A DNA stretch of 17,973 bases from Gammaproteobacteria bacterium (GCA_029941485.1 JAPYOZ010000016.1:1-17973); one strand, 5' to 3'; counted from the first letter of the stretch, positions 1 to 6,659 are shown. A program made the numbers and translations. The notes: generated from the letters alone by a model not told the origin.

Positions 1-883
1 CTTTTTTAACCTTTAAAATGCCAGGAGCAATCAAATTAACAATACTCTCGTCTTGCTTGTAGCCAGTAAAGTCACATAAGGCCTCATAAACCATAAAACT
101 ACCCATAAATTTGGCGTCAACCGAGTGCCCAGCAATATGGGGCGTGGCCCAATAAGCATCCTTTTGTAGATTCTGATTGATATTAGGTTCATTTTCCCAA
201 CAATCAATAATATTGACCTTGGTTTGAGTTTTTTCCCAAACATTTTCATTAATCACACCACCTCTGGCAGCGTTAAATAAAATAGTTTGATTGGTAATGT
301 TGTGAAAATTAGCCTCGTTCAATAATTGATAAGATGGATGCTCTCCATCAAATGTCAGTGGCGTATGAAATGTAACGATGTCTGCACTAAGTGCTGTATC
401 GAGATCAACAAAATTGAGCAGATCTTCAGAGTCTTGACGTGGTGGGTCGTTGAGAAGGGTTTTTATACCCATTAATTCAGCTTTGGCGGCTAATCTTGAG
501 CCAACATTGCCCACACCGATTATGCCCAATGTTTTTTTAGTGTAATCAAAATTAAGCTCGTCTGCCAAATTAACAATTGCACTTATAACAAACTCGGCAA
601 CCGCCATTGAGTTGCAGCCTTGAGCTGAAAAGAAAGTAATGCCATTATCTTGAAGATAGTTTTGATCAACATGATCAAGGCCAGCTACAGTTGAACCGAC
701 AAATTTAACTTTACTCCCCTCTAACAAGGCCTGATTAACTTTGGTGCGTGAGCGTACAATCAGTACGTCTGCCTCTTTTACCGCGGCTTTGTCGATACTC
801 CGTCCAGGCAAAGAGAAAATCTCGCCAAAATCGCCAAATATTGTGTCATAGGCATAGCATGCATCATCAATAACAAATTTCAT
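1..883 (-). CDS. pdxB: Erythronate-4-phosphate dehydrogenase (partial, C-terminus beyond window)
   Basis: This enzyme oxidises 4-phospho-D-erythronate in the DXP-independent branch of pyridoxal phosphate synthesis, in the cytoplasm. The reading frame is open from ATG at 883 to the left window edge (294 codons), so the C-terminal dimerisation domain of this roughly 380-residue family lies outside. The N-terminus (MKFVIDDACY) and the RSRTKVN and KFVGSTVAGLDHVD segments are PdxB-like. The NAD-binding Rossmann motif GIIGVGNVG is at residues 120-128. The D-2-hydroxyacid dehydrogenase catalytic residues are visible as R207 (NAARGG), E232 (ENEP) and H249 (PHIAGHS). The start overlaps the ung stop by 4 bases (ATGA on the minus strand), so it is the distal gene of a three-gene operon. 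Only the truncation by the window edge is abnormal. A different 2-hydroxyacid dehydrogenase is possible but less likely. Confidence 0.93.
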   Translation of the reverse strand, partial: MKFVIDDACYAYDTIFGDFGEIFSLPGRSIDKAAVKEADVLIVRSRTKVNQALLEGSKVKFVGSTVAGLDHVDQNYLQDNGITFFSAQGCNSMAVAEFVISAIVNLADELNFDYTKKTLGIIGVGNVGSRLAAKAELMGIKTLLNDPPRQDSEDLLNFVDLDTALSADIVTFHTPLTFDGEHPSYQLLNEANFHNITNQTILFNAARGGVINENVWEKTQTKVNIIDCWENEPNINQNLQKDAYWATPHIAGHSVDAKFMGSFMVYEALCDFTGYKQDESIVNLIAPGILKVKK

Positions 884-1551
884 AATGTCCAATCGATAGG
901 TTGTTGGTTGTGCATTTTAAGGTAGTCATTGGTTTGTGAGAAATGTTTACAACCAAAAAAACCTTTATGTGCAGAGAAGGGCGATGGATGTGCCGCAGTT
1001 AAAACCAAGTGTTTGTTTTGATCAATTAGTTCGGCTTTTTTCTGAGCATGAGCACCCCACAACAAAAACACTAAGTTTTGTTTTTGTTCATTTAAAACAT
1101 CAATCACCGTGTCGGTGAAATCAACCCAGCCTGATTTGGCATGAGAGCCGGGTGAATTTTTCTCAACGGTGAGTACGCTATTGAGTAGCAGCACTCCTTG
1201 TGACGCCCAGTGGGTCAAATTACCGCTTTGGCTAGGTGTAATGTCTAAATCCGATAAGAGTTCTTGATAGATATTTCTCAGCGATGGTGGGATGCTAACA
1301 CCCTCGGGTACTGAAAAACTCAAGCCATGTGCTTGACCTTCGTTATGATAAGGGTCTTGCCCAAGGATAATGACCTTGGTGTTCTCAAAACTGCTGAGAT
1401 CAAAGGCATTAAATATTTGATCTTTAAGTGGATAAATAGTTTTATTGTGCGCTGATTCGTATTCTAAAAACTCAAGCAGTTGTTGGTAATAATCTTGCTT
1501 AAAAATAAAATCAAGTTGTGGAGACCAATCGGCGATCAAAGCCCGGCCCAC
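880..1551 (-). CDS. ung: Uracil-DNA glycosylase, family 1
   Basis: This enzyme removes uracil from DNA at the first step of base excision repair. The 223-residue product has the usual family length. The water-activating loop GQDPYH is at residues 64-69 with catalytic D66. The uracil-pocket region is around LLLNSVLTVE (121-130), and the DNA minor-groove loop HPSP with its catalytic histidine is at H188-P191, followed by FSAHKGFFGC. The first in-frame start is GTG at 1551; a TTG four codons further in is an alternative, and there is no useful ATG near. It overlaps the end of the upstream thioredoxin-like gene by 16 bases and shares ATGA with pdxB downstream, which points to translational coupling. 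Confidence 0.97.
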   Translation of the reverse strand: MGRALIADWSPQLDFIFKQDYYQQLLEFLEYESAHNKTIYPLKDQIFNAFDLSSFENTKVIILGQDPYHNEGQAHGLSFSVPEGVSIPPSLRNIYQELLSDLDITPSQSGNLTHWASQGVLLLNSVLTVEKNSPGSHAKSGWVDFTDTVIDVLNEQKQNLVFLLWGAHAQKKAELIDQNKHLVLTAAHPSPFSAHKGFFGCKHFSQTNDYLKMHNQQPIDWTL

Positions 1552-2036
1552 CAGAGCCTTAGTCTATAACCTAGTGTGGTGGTATAACCCACTTCAACAA
1601 ATTGTATGCGACCTTCGGTATTGATAAAGAAACTACTGGGCGTGCCCTTAACACCGAATAAGCGAGATAAAGAACCAGATTTGTCATTGATAATGTTGTT
1701 TAGCTTAAGGTTGTTTTCTTCAGCGTATTTTCTAATGTCATCATCAGAGCCTGATTGAATGGCAATGTTGAGCACTTTGTAATCTTCTGCTACGGCTTGA
1801 ATATTGTCATTTTCTACAGCACAAACTGGACACCAAGTTGCCCAAAAGTGAATCAAAATACCTTGATCAGGTAAAGGCTTAGAGTTCATCACTTCATCGG
1901 TGAGGGTTTGGGAGCTAAAACTGGGCGTCATGCCTTGAGTGAGGTCTTGTTGTTGCCACATGCGGATAACAAAAATAGCCAAAACAACCATCATAAATTG
2001 CATGAGGGTTTTGCGAGATGGACGATTAATTTTCAT
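1536..2036 (-). CDS. Membrane-anchored thioredoxin-like protein, ScsD/TlpA type
   Basis: This is a predicted periplasmic thiol-disulfide oxidoreductase tethered to the inner membrane. The 166-residue protein has a basic N-terminus, a single transmembrane anchor at about residues 11-25, and then a thioredoxin fold. The FWATWCPVC segment carries the redox pair C69-P-V-C72, and the cis-proline is P133 in GTP. The C-terminal RLRLWWA segment resembles that of the ScsD (suppressor of copper sensitivity) subgroup as I remember it. The function of oxidant, reductant or cytochrome c maturation helper cannot be decided from sequence. No scsABC neighbours are present; it sits first in a minus-strand operon with ung and pdxB. 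The ATG at 2036 lacks a Shine-Dalgarno sequence and a TATAAT lies only 7 bases upstream, so the mRNA may be leaderless. Confidence 0.85.
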   Translation of the reverse strand: MKINRPSRKTLMQFMMVVLAIFVIRMWQQQDLTQGMTPSFSSQTLTDEVMNSKPLPDQGILIHFWATWCPVCAVENDNIQAVAEDYKVLNIAIQSGSDDDIRKYAEENNLKLNNIINDKSGSLSRLFGVKGTPSSFFINTEGRIQFVEVGYTTTLGYRLRLWWAGL

Positions 2037-2043
2037 GCGCTAT

Positions 2044-2049
2044 ATTATA
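2044..2049 (-). promoter_or_regulatory. Candidate -10 element of the ScsD-like/ung/pdxB operon
   Basis: Read on the minus strand, a perfect TATAAT ends 7 bases before the ATG at 2036, where transcription would start at or next to the start codon. The best -35 candidate is weak (TTATCA, about 15 bases upstream). No Shine-Dalgarno sequence fits between the -10 and the ATG. Confidence 0.45.
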
Positions 2050-2156
2050 GCCTAAGCAGATAATTGATAAAAATTACCAAATTATTTTTTTGTTTTGTAT
2101 CAGCAAAAGTAAAAATTAACTTATATCCTGTATCGAATGAGTAATTTATTAATACG

Positions 2157-2162
2157 TATAAT
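2157..2162 (+). promoter_or_regulatory. Candidate -10 element for the methionine-rich gene
   Basis: A perfect TATAAT lies 77 bases before the ATG at 2240. The -35 region (TCGAAT, 18-base spacer) matches the consensus poorly. The gap at 2037-2239 separates divergent genes, so a plus-strand promoter must lie in it, but this site is only the best candidate by eye. Confidence 0.35.
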
Positions 2163-2239
2163 CGCTGTGGCGCGTATGTAGCAATTTGCCATAATAAGGT
2201 CATTAAAGTGTTAACATAAGTCATAAAACAGGAGGATAG

Positions 2240-2707
2240 ATGAATACAGCAGTTAAGGCAGTGGGTTTATTTGCAGGCGGCGTTAGTGCTTATGTTATGG
2301 GTTCTTTTATGATTAACATGGGTACTGATATGGCCGATATGACCAAATCAGTAGAGCAAATGACTAATGATGTTCATTCAATGGCAAAAAACATGAACGG
2401 CATGGCTGGCAACATGATGCAAATGGCACAAAGCATGATGGAAGGTCAAAAGAAAATGGGCGATGATTTTGCCAATGTAGCCAGAGACATGAATGTGATG
2501 ACGGGTTCGATGATTTCCATGAGTAGAGACATGAACGGTTTGGGTTTAGAAATATCCGGCATGAATACCAACATTAAAGAGATGAATCAATCCATGTCCC
2601 GTATGAGTGGTGATATATCTACGATGAATAATTCAATGTCAGGGATGCGTTATGACATTAATAAATTCACCAAGCCTGAAAGCATTATGATGCCTTGGCT
2701 GCGTTAA
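2240..2707 (+). CDS. Methionine-rich heptad-repeat membrane protein, function unknown
   Basis: I do not recognise this gene. The 155-residue product begins with a short basic and then hydrophobic, glycine-containing stretch (about residues 5-29) that could be a membrane anchor or uncleaved signal. The rest is predicted helical with no proline until the last few residues. Thirty of 155 residues are methionine. Residues 24+7n from 24 to 136 are all Met, Val or Leu (13 of 17 are Met). A second hydrophobic register runs at 20+7n up to 62, then switches to 77+7n (Phe/Met/Ile) up to 140. This is a long coiled coil with a methionine core and one register shift. No cysteine and no enzymatic motif is present. 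A strong Shine-Dalgarno (AGGAGG at 2230-2235) fixes the start. It is flanked by its own promoter region and looks monocistronic. Confidence 0.75.
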   Translation: MNTAVKAVGLFAGGVSAYVMGSFMINMGTDMADMTKSVEQMTNDVHSMAKNMNGMAGNMMQMAQSMMEGQKKMGDDFANVARDMNVMTGSMISMSRDMNGLGLEISGMNTNIKEMNQSMSRMSGDISTMNNSMSGMRYDINKFTKPESIMMPWLR

Positions 2708-2921
2708 TTTTTTTTGCAGATCTGAGTTTTCAATTATAGGTCTAATCAAGCCGTCTATTTTTTTGTACGTATCTCTTCTGAAGTCAAAAACATTTTTGGC
2801 GTTATTTAGAAGATTGTTAGTATCAGAAAATATATCAATATTAAGTCTTTTTTTCTTTAACAAAATCATCAGATACGAATGATTTTATGTAACGCATTTT
2901 CGCAATTTTGATTTACAAAAA

Positions 2922-3575
2922 ATGACGGATTGGATACAGCGCTGGAAAGATGGAAAAATTGGCTGGCACCGACAAAGTGTTAACTCTAAATTAATTGAAT
3001 TTATTAATTGTTTGGCGTTGCAATCGGGTGACAGTATCTTTGTTCCACTTTGTGGCAAGAGTCAAGACATGGTTTATTTGCTAGAGCAAGGCTTTAAAGT
3101 CATTGGAGTTGAGGTTAGTCAATTAGCAATTGAGCAATTTTTCAGTGAAAATCATTTGAGGTATTCCCTTAAGAAGACACAATCATTTAGCATCTATCAA
3201 GCTGAAAATATTACTTTGTATTGTGGTGATTATTTTGCATTAAAAGCCAGTGATTTAAAATCTATAAGTGGTGTATATGATCGCGCTTCATTAATCGCAT
3301 TACCCATTGATTTAAGAGCAAAATACGTGCGTCATTTATACTCTATAATACCGAGTGCTTGTCGGGTGTTGTTATTAACACTAAATTACCCGCAACAACA
3401 AATGAGTGGCCCACCTTACGCACTAAGTGAAAGCGAGGTTGTATCACTCTTTAGTAAGGGGTTTGAATGTCAGCAGTTACAATGTTTTAATGACATTGAG
3501 AATGAGCCCAAGTTTCTACACGCTGGTGTAGATTTTATTGAAAAAGCAACTTATTGTTTGCAAAAGGAGAAGTAA
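2922..3575 (+). CDS. tpm: Thiopurine S-methyltransferase family protein
   Basis: This is a class I SAM-dependent methyltransferase of the TPMT family. Bacterial members methylate thiopurines and selenium or tellurium oxyanions; the natural substrate here is unknown. At 217 residues it has the family length. Family features seen are the N-terminal WIQRWKDGKIGWH (5-16), the SAM-binding segment VPLCGKSQDM (41-50), the acidic residue E64 ending the second strand, CGDYF (101-105), the YDRASLIALP segment (119-128) and GPPY (163-166). The ATG at 2922 has no clear Shine-Dalgarno sequence. The next gene starts 4 bases after the stop, with its ribosome-binding site inside the end of this gene. Confidence 0.92.
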   Translation: MTDWIQRWKDGKIGWHRQSVNSKLIEFINCLALQSGDSIFVPLCGKSQDMVYLLEQGFKVIGVEVSQLAIEQFFSENHLRYSLKKTQSFSIYQAENITLYCGDYFALKASDLKSISGVYDRASLIALPIDLRAKYVRHLYSIIPSACRVLLLTLNYPQQQMSGPPYALSESEVVSLFSKGFECQQLQCFNDIENEPKFLHAGVDFIEKATYCLQKEK

Positions 3576-3579
3576 AAAA

Positions 3580-3900
3580 ATGGCAAAAAAAGTAAAAGGA
3601 ATGGTGGCACAATTTGGCACTAAAGGGTATGGTTTTATTACAGGTGATGACGGTGAAAAATATTTTGTTCACCAAAAAAATATTTACAACAAGGCACGCC
3701 TAAAAGCAGACACACGCGTTGTATTTAATGCTGAGAATTCTGAGAAAGGTTTAGTGGCAGTCAATGTTAAGTTGCAAGGGTCTGAATCTTCAGAGTCAAA
3801 GCCACTTTCAGACACAAACATTAAGATTATGTTCTTGTTTTTATTGGTAATGCAAATCATCATGGCTTACTACGTATTTTTAGCACCCGTGGCAAAATGA
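3580..3900 (+). CDS. Cold-shock-domain protein with C-terminal membrane helix
   Basis: The 106-residue protein carries an N-terminal cold-shock (OB-fold nucleic-acid-binding) domain at about residues 3-66, with RNP1-like KGYGFI (15-20) and RNP2-like YFVHQ (28-32). A Ser/Glu-rich linker follows (67-80), and then a single hydrophobic helix (about 82-101) close to the C-terminus. The start is placed at ATG 3580 because AAAGGAGA at 3563-3570 lies at the right distance and the cold-shock domain begins there; an upstream in-frame ATG at 3538 would add 14 residues inside the methyltransferase gene. Cold-shock plus DUF1294 proteins have several membrane helices, whereas this has one and is shorter. 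It is probably an RNA- or ssDNA-binding protein held at the inner membrane. The stop overlaps the lipoprotein start (ATGA). Confidence 0.85.
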   Translation: MAKKVKGMVAQFGTKGYGFITGDDGEKYFVHQKNIYNKARLKADTRVVFNAENSEKGLVAVNVKLQGSESSESKPLSDTNIKIMFLFLLVMQIIMAYYVFLAPVAK

Positions 3901-4505
3901 AATTAAAGCTTGCTTTGGTTATTGTTTCGTCAGTAGTGCTTAGCGGGTGTCTTTCAACGCCTGCAGTTACGGTTAATAATATCTGTAACTTAATGGATGA
4001 AGAGGTCAGCTGGTATCGATCAGTTAAAGCCAGTGAGAAAAAATACGGCGCACCTGCACATGTGCAACTCGCCATTATGTACCAAGAGTCACATTTTGCT
4101 TCTGATGCAAAACCACCAAGAGAAAAATTATTTGGCGTAGTGCCTTGGTTTAGGCCAACTTCTGCTTATGGTTTTGCACAAGTAAAAGATGAAACTTGGG
4201 ATTGGTATCAGCTAAAAACAGGCAATTATGACGCAGATCGTGATGATTTTGATGATGCAGCTGATTTTGTCGGTTGGTACATTAATCAATCTAAAAAGCG
4301 CTCAGGCATTTCAAAATCAGACGCTTACAATCAATACTTGGCGTATCACGAAGGTCATGGCGGTTTTAATAAAAAATCTTACTTGGCTAAAGATTGGCTA
4401 ATGAAGGTTGCCAAAGGCGTTGAGAAGAATGCCAAGCGCTATAAAAAACAGCTTAATCAGTGTGCATCACAGCTTGACAGTAATAGAATCTGGAAATTCT
4501 TTTAA
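3897..4505 (+). CDS. Lytic-transglycosylase-like (SLT fold) lipoprotein
   Basis: This is a predicted lipoprotein that cleaves peptidoglycan glycan strands or acts on the wall. The 202-residue protein has a signal peptide ending in the lipobox LSGC (residues 15-18), so the mature N-terminus is C18. The SLT-like domain shows the catalytic glutamate candidate E64 in YQESHF, the GFAQ motif (92-95), and YLAYHEGHGGF (147-157), matching the third SLT motif. The residue after C18 is Leu, not Asp, so outer-membrane sorting is expected. It overlaps the cold-shock/membrane gene by 4 bases and may be translationally coupled to it. Enzymatic activity is inferred; the family includes members described only by homology. 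Confidence 0.86.
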   Translation: MKLKLALVIVSSVVLSGCLSTPAVTVNNICNLMDEEVSWYRSVKASEKKYGAPAHVQLAIMYQESHFASDAKPPREKLFGVVPWFRPTSAYGFAQVKDETWDWYQLKTGNYDADRDDFDDAADFVGWYINQSKKRSGISKSDAYNQYLAYHEGHGGFNKKSYLAKDWLMKVAKGVEKNAKRYKKQLNQCASQLDSNRIWKFF

Positions 4506-4521
4506 CTAATCATTATTTTAT

Positions 4522-4818
4522 ATGTGGGTTAAAGTGTTGGAATCTGTGCCGAAAGAAGGCACAATGGTTGAGGTAAATACCCAAGACAAAGATTTGTTTG
4601 TGACCTTGGTGGATGGAAAATTGTATTGTGCAGAAAATCGTTGTCCACACGAAGACATCAAACTGACATTAGGTTGTTTAAAGGGAAATCGGGTTAAGTG
4701 TTCATTACATGGCTTTAGTTTTGATTTGTCAACGGGTGATAGTTCAGAGCAAGACGTAGATAACATGCGCACTTATCCTGTTAAACAAGAAAATAACGAA
4801 ATATACGTAGAAATATGA
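4522..4818 (+). CDS. Rieske-type [2Fe-2S] ferredoxin
   Basis: This is a 98-residue soluble Rieske protein, a likely electron carrier. Both cluster-binding motifs are intact: C41-P-H43 and C60-S-L-H63-G. The length and absence of a membrane segment match the small NirD/ferredoxin-component group rather than the bc1 complex subunit. No oxygenase or nitrite reductase gene adjoins it. Its stop overlaps the start of the TrpD2-like gene by 4 bases (ATGA), so the two are probably co-translated and may work together. The redox partner is unknown. Confidence 0.93.
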   Translation: MWVKVLESVPKEGTMVEVNTQDKDLFVTLVDGKLYCAENRCPHEDIKLTLGCLKGNRVKCSLHGFSFDLSTGDSSEQDVDNMRTYPVKQENNEIYVEI

Positions 4819-5879
4819 ATCCTCAAGAATTAATGAAATCAATCATTCAGCGCATTGCAACGGGTCCTGATTTGAGCAAGAATATTGCTTTTGAAGAAGC
4901 CAAAGACGGCATGCAAGCCATACTTAAAGGTGAGATTGATGATGTGCAATCAGCAATCTTTTTAATCGCACTTAGAATGAAGCGCGAGACCATGGAAGAG
5001 AACGAAGGCATCTTGGCGGCGATTTTGACCGAGAGCGACAAGCAAGAGGTGGATGTTGAACATTTGGTAGATTTAGGCGACCCATACAGTGGTTACAATC
5101 GTTCCATTCCAATTTCGTCATTTTTACCGCCTTTATTAGCCGAGTTAGGTTTGCCCACGGTGATCCATGGTTTGGATAGCGTATCGCCAAAATACGGTCT
5201 AACACACCGTCATATTAATCAGGCACTGGGCTTGAGTGTGGATCATTCCACGGCCGAGGCAAAGGCGAGAATTGAAAACACAAGCATTGGTTGGTCGTAC
5301 GTTGATCAAAAAAGTTATTGCAAAGGTTTGCACGACATAGTTTCACTGCGTGATCGTGTGATTAAACGTACGGTGATTAATACCGTAGAGACTTTAATTG
5401 GCCCATTACGTGGCAAAACCACGCACTCTATTTTGGGCTATGTGCACAAACCTTATCCGCCTATTTATGCGCATTTAGTTAAAGCTTCAGGCATGGATAC
5501 CGCACTTTTGGTTCGCGGGGTTGAAGGTGGCGTTGTGCCATCATTGCGTCAAAAGGGTTTGATGGTTTCATATCAAGGCACTGACGAGCAAGATCGAGTG
5601 GATATCGACCCATCATCAATTGGCATTGATCAAGATATGCGTGCAATCTCTTTCCCAGGTGAGATGGATGTGAAAAGTGATATTAAGGACTTGGCTGAGT
5701 ACACGGTTAAACTGGGAAAATCTGCTCTATCAGGCGAACAAGGTATGTTTTATGATGGTCTGGTTTTATCGGCTAGTTTGATTCTTTGGCACACTAAAAA
5801 ATCAGATTCACTTGCTGATGCAGCTAAGATTGTAAGGTCAACTCTTGATTCTGGTAAAGTACTTAATCGATTAAAGTAA
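4815..5879 (+). CDS. TrpD2/YbiB-like protein (anthranilate phosphoribosyltransferase fold)
   Basis: The 354-residue protein has the overall pattern of the nucleoside phosphorylase class III/TrpD fold: a helical N-domain, with AIFLIALRMKRET at residues 47-59, and an alpha/beta domain. The phosphoribosyl-diphosphate loop GTGGD of true TrpD is absent; the equivalent place reads GDPYSGYNRSIPIS (residues 88-101). The following segment LLAELGLPTVIHG (107-119) aligns by eye with E. coli YbiB. YbiB/TrpD2 proteins are known to bind nucleic acid rather than make tryptophan, so TrpD activity is unlikely. It is coupled to the Rieske ferredoxin upstream by a 4-base overlap, which is unexplained for a nucleic-acid-binding protein. 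A gene symbol is withheld because orthology to ybiB is not proved. Confidence 0.82.
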   Translation: MNPQELMKSIIQRIATGPDLSKNIAFEEAKDGMQAILKGEIDDVQSAIFLIALRMKRETMEENEGILAAILTESDKQEVDVEHLVDLGDPYSGYNRSIPISSFLPPLLAELGLPTVIHGLDSVSPKYGLTHRHINQALGLSVDHSTAEAKARIENTSIGWSYVDQKSYCKGLHDIVSLRDRVIKRTVINTVETLIGPLRGKTTHSILGYVHKPYPPIYAHLVKASGMDTALLVRGVEGGVVPSLRQKGLMVSYQGTDEQDRVDIDPSSIGIDQDMRAISFPGEMDVKSDIKDLAEYTVKLGKSALSGEQGMFYDGLVLSASLILWHTKKSDSLADAAKIVRSTLDSGKVLNRLK

Positions 5880-5880
5880 A

Positions 5881-5939
5881 TTTCATATAAAAGTACTTTT
5901 TTGATTTTTCATATAGGCTACAATGTCGATTATATGAAA
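5881..5939 (+). promoter_or_regulatory. Triple TTTCATATA element around the YwqK-like gene start
   Basis: TTTCATATA occurs at 5881-5889 and 5907-5915, and its exact reverse complement TATATGAAA at 5931-5939 spans the ATG at 5934. The second and third copies form a perfect 9-bp dyad with a 15-base spacer that contains TACAAT (5919-5924), a plausible -10 element. It could be an operator over the promoter, or an RNA hairpin hiding the start codon. Chance in AT-rich DNA remains possible. Confidence 0.4.
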
Positions 5940-6572
5940 TACATTACTTTATTTCTACTGTTATTAAGTCTTGTCGCTAGTGCTAATCTAGCTACGCTCA
6001 AAGATGGTTTGCTATTAGATTCAAATACCAATAAGCCTTATACGGGAAATATTGAAACCCTTAATGAGAATTGGGGTGAAAACAAAATTGAATTCTCTAA
6101 AGACTATATTGATGGTCTACTTCATGGTCAAGAAAGAACTTTCTATCGCTCTGGAGAGCTAAAGTCCGTTGGTTATTTTAGAGAAGGCCTGCTCAATGGT
6201 ACCGTTTCAATGTACTTTGAGGATGGGACTTTAATGGGTCGTATGGAAATGGAAAATAACCTTAACAATGGAAGAGGTATTCGTTATTACTCCAATGGCA
6301 ATAAACAACTTGAAAGATTTTTTGTTAATAATAAGTTAGAAGGTTTGACTAGAGGCTGGTATGAGAGTGGTAATATAAAAACAGAAAAAGATTATAAAAA
6401 TGGGTTGCTTCACGGTTATTTAAAAACTTATTATAAAGATGGCGGCATATATGAGGAAGTTAAATATGAACACGGAAAACCTAAGTTTAAGAGAGCGTAT
6501 CTTGAAGATGGTACATTAATTGATGAAAGTATGTTTTTTGATAAGCGTTTAATTAAACTGATTACAGGATAA
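5934..6572 (+). CDS. Secreted YwqK/MORN-variant repeat protein
   Basis: The protein has 212 residues counted from ATG 5934. That start puts a classic signal peptide at the N-terminus (MKYITLFLLLLSLVASA, cleavage after A17); the longer frame from TTG 5901 would bury it. The mature part is a series of about 20-25 residue beta-hairpin repeats built on patterns like YxxGxLK, GLLHGxxxxYYxDG and NNGxGIxYYSNGN (roughly residues 56-195). Such proteins are often labelled YwqK-family antitoxins after a B. subtilis protein, but no toxin gene lies nearby and the signal peptide argues for an envelope or periplasmic role, probably in protein or surface binding. It is preceded by a dyad that overlaps the start codon. 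Its function is unknown. Confidence 0.8.
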   Translation: MKYITLFLLLLSLVASANLATLKDGLLLDSNTNKPYTGNIETLNENWGENKIEFSKDYIDGLLHGQERTFYRSGELKSVGYFREGLLNGTVSMYFEDGTLMGRMEMENNLNNGRGIRYYSNGNKQLERFFVNNKLEGLTRGWYESGNIKTEKDYKNGLLHGYLKTYYKDGGIYEEVKYEHGKPKFKRAYLEDGTLIDESMFFDKRLIKLITG

Positions 6573-6584
6573 AAACATTTTTTA

Positions 6585-6620
6585 AAAAATTTATTCGTAT
6601 ATAAAAATTTATTCGTATAT
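6585..6620 (+). repeat. Perfect 18-bp tandem repeat, two copies
   Basis: The unit AAAAATTTATTCGTATAT occurs at 6585-6602 and again at 6603-6620 without mismatch. The A5T3 tract is of a kind that bends DNA or acts as an UP element. The second copy runs into TATATAAT, a possible -10. The core TTCGTATAT is shared with the 61-bp repeats downstream. Confidence 0.9.
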
Positions 6621-6623
6621 AAT
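6618..6623 (+). promoter_or_regulatory. Candidate upstream -10 (TATAAT) giving a long urtA leader
   Basis: TATAAT follows directly on the second 18-bp repeat, whose A/T tracts could replace a weak -35 (TTCGTA, 18-base spacer). Transcription from here would begin near 6630, just before the ACGG-loop hairpin, and give a leader of about 270 bases holding all the inverted repeats. The matches are weak apart from the -10. Confidence 0.3.
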
Positions 6624-6631
6624 TAAAGAAC

Positions 6632-6655
6632 TTTTTATCCAACGGTGGGTAAAAA
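6632..6655 (+). other. 10-bp hairpin closed by an ACGG tetraloop
   Basis: TTTTTATCCA (6632-6641) pairs with TGGGTAAAAA (6646-6655) through nine Watson-Crick pairs and one U-G pair, leaving the loop ACGG (6642-6645). It has no T-tract after the stem, so it is not an intrinsic terminator. An ACGR loop is the hallmark of guanidine-II (mini-ykkC) riboswitch hairpins, but those come as a pair and only one is visible here. Confidence 0.5.
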
Positions 6656-6659
6656 ACCT

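Noticed and set aside
2639..2869. 76-codon minus-strand open frame between the methionine-rich gene and the methyltransferase
   Set aside because: It overlaps the end of the methionine-rich gene, has no clear ribosome-binding site and matches no family I know. The part outside the overlap is lysine- and asparagine-rich as expected from AT-rich DNA. A small gene or remnant cannot be fully excluded.
4815..5879. Annotation as tryptophan biosynthesis trpD
   Set aside because: The GTGGD phosphoribosyl-diphosphate loop is missing and no other trp genes are nearby; the TrpD2/YbiB-like assignment fits better.
5934..6572. Toxin-antitoxin module based on the YwqK label
   Set aside because: No toxin gene adjoins it, and the protein has a signal peptide, so the label reflects repeat similarity only.
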